Source: Acanthochromis polyacanthus
Lineage: Eukaryota; Chordata; Actinopteri; Pomacentridae
Direction: 5' to 3'
Assembly: GCF_021347895.1 (NCBI RefSeq)
Contig: NC_067122.1
Span: 13,071,983 to 13,135,982, forward strand
DNA length: 64,000 nucleotides
Shown: in pieces, positions 63,123 to 64,000 of the stretch
How positions within the stretch are numbered: the stretch's first letter is position 1
Layout: each line of letters starts with the position of its first letter
Program-made: the position numbers and the translations under genes
The notes under the pieces: model-generated
Told to the model about the DNA's origin: nothing
The model's input: only the letters and a program-made list of their open reading frames with translations
Databases searched by the model: none

Positions 63123-64000
63123 CGTGCATGTTTTTCAGAAAATATCTGATAAATCGATCTAAAAAAATAAAAATAAAAAATATATAAATATCCATATTTT
63201 ATGATGTAAAAATGTCAGACAAATCTGTGATGGTTGAGCAGAAATGAATCTAAAAATGTGATGATTTGAGTCTTCTGCTTTCCTGGCCGTGGCACTCACA
63301 ACTACAAATGAAACAGAATGGTTCAAACATAATGTTGGTCCCTGCTTTCTTTATGTGTCCTTCAGGCTGCTTGGACTCCACCATACTGACCACAGAGGTG
63401 CAGATTCTCGCCAGCACGTCCTCCCTACTTATCGCTGACTCGAGGTGTCACAGGACCAACAACAGCGGTGACAGTTGAAGCGAGCTGATGTGACGACTCA
63501 ACCTTGAGGACAGCACATCACCTCTGAAGGCAGGTCACCTCTCAACCTGTCCGGGACGTATTTGTGTTCACTCCTGTCCTCCTCAACTGGGTTTAGTGCT
63601 GGCAATATTTAAGAATCATTACGGTTGCTTCAACTATTCAAGCATCCTGGGAGTTGTGTGTATGTTTTTAGGTCCAATGTTCAGTGTCAGTGCAAACAGC
63701 AATGTGTGCTGCTGCATGCACCAGACTGTAGTTCACATCCTGTCTGGGACCTGCAAATGACAATCTTTGATAAGGTCGGCACAAACGTGGCCCATTAGGC
63801 CACCGCTGCATCTCAAGTATGTTGAAAAATTGTCATTGCTCTGCTTTGATCCACTAAACTGCCTCAGATGTCTGATTATTTCAACCAACATCTACTGGAA
63901 TCCAGCTGCACACAACAATAGCAGGTGTCCTATTTTCTTCAACGGATCCTGTCGTAGCTTGTTTCAGTGTGTACCAACTGGGCATTATAAAACATGTAAA
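63123..64000. other. Right-edge non-coding DNA
   Basis: No recognised gene. An acceptor-like ccttcag at 63360-63366 precedes a moderately GC-rich stretch that could be an exon or 3' UTR of a transcript continuing from the left; unsupported. Confidence 0.35.

Overview
The window is nuclear DNA of a ray-finned fish, most likely a percomorph teleost. The genes have short introns with GT-AG splice sites, the proteins are vertebrate, and the dispersed repeats are types I associate with percomorph genomes (a copy of the 'gctaagctaagctaacc' family, hAT-like and foldback MITEs, a mariner relic). The left 47 kb is gene-dense and the right 17 kb is repeat-rich with no convincing gene.

Layout: (1) 578-13904 (+): the C-terminal part of MED12, a Mediator kinase-module subunit, in 27 exons, including the Gln-rich OPA-type tail. 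(2) 15600-18270 (-): MARS2, mitochondrial methionyl-tRNA synthetase, 3 exons, convergent with MED12. (3) 19333-20468: a 1.1 kb non-autonomous DNA transposon. (4) 21030-24227 (+): a NIPA2-like magnesium transporter. (5) 25432-27403 (-): TIMM8A. (6) 29051-35332 (-): BTK, 17 coding exons plus at least two 5' UTR exons reaching about 38.5 kb. (7) 39069-41254 (+): RPL36A (eL42). (8) 41521-47103 (-): GLA (alpha-galactosidase A). (9) 47.1-64 kb: repeats, a mariner relic, possible regulatory DNA, two weak candidate exons and a 510 bp foldback element.

TIMM8A(-), BTK(-), RPL36A(+), GLA(-) has the same order and orientation as human Xq22.1. BTK and RPL36A are head to head across a short shared promoter interval holding a PU.1-like site for BTK and a 5' TOP tract for RPL36A. 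The genes are otherwise functionally unrelated: transcription control, mitochondrial translation and import, Mg2+ transport, B-cell signalling, the ribosome and a lysosomal hydrolase.

The most useful warning concerns reading frames. MED12, MARS2, NIPA2-like, TIMM8A and BTK splice into clean frames. RPL36A exon 4 lacks two single bases, and GLA exons 1-3 carry about eight single-base insertions or deletions, two pairs of which compensate each other. GLA exons 4-7 are intact. This looks like local consensus error rather than gene death, but raw reads are needed to decide. I found no undescribed biological system. The best curiosities are a decayed partial duplication of a BTK SH2 exon, a (TG)n tract abutting a BTK splice acceptor, and the two inverted-repeat elements.
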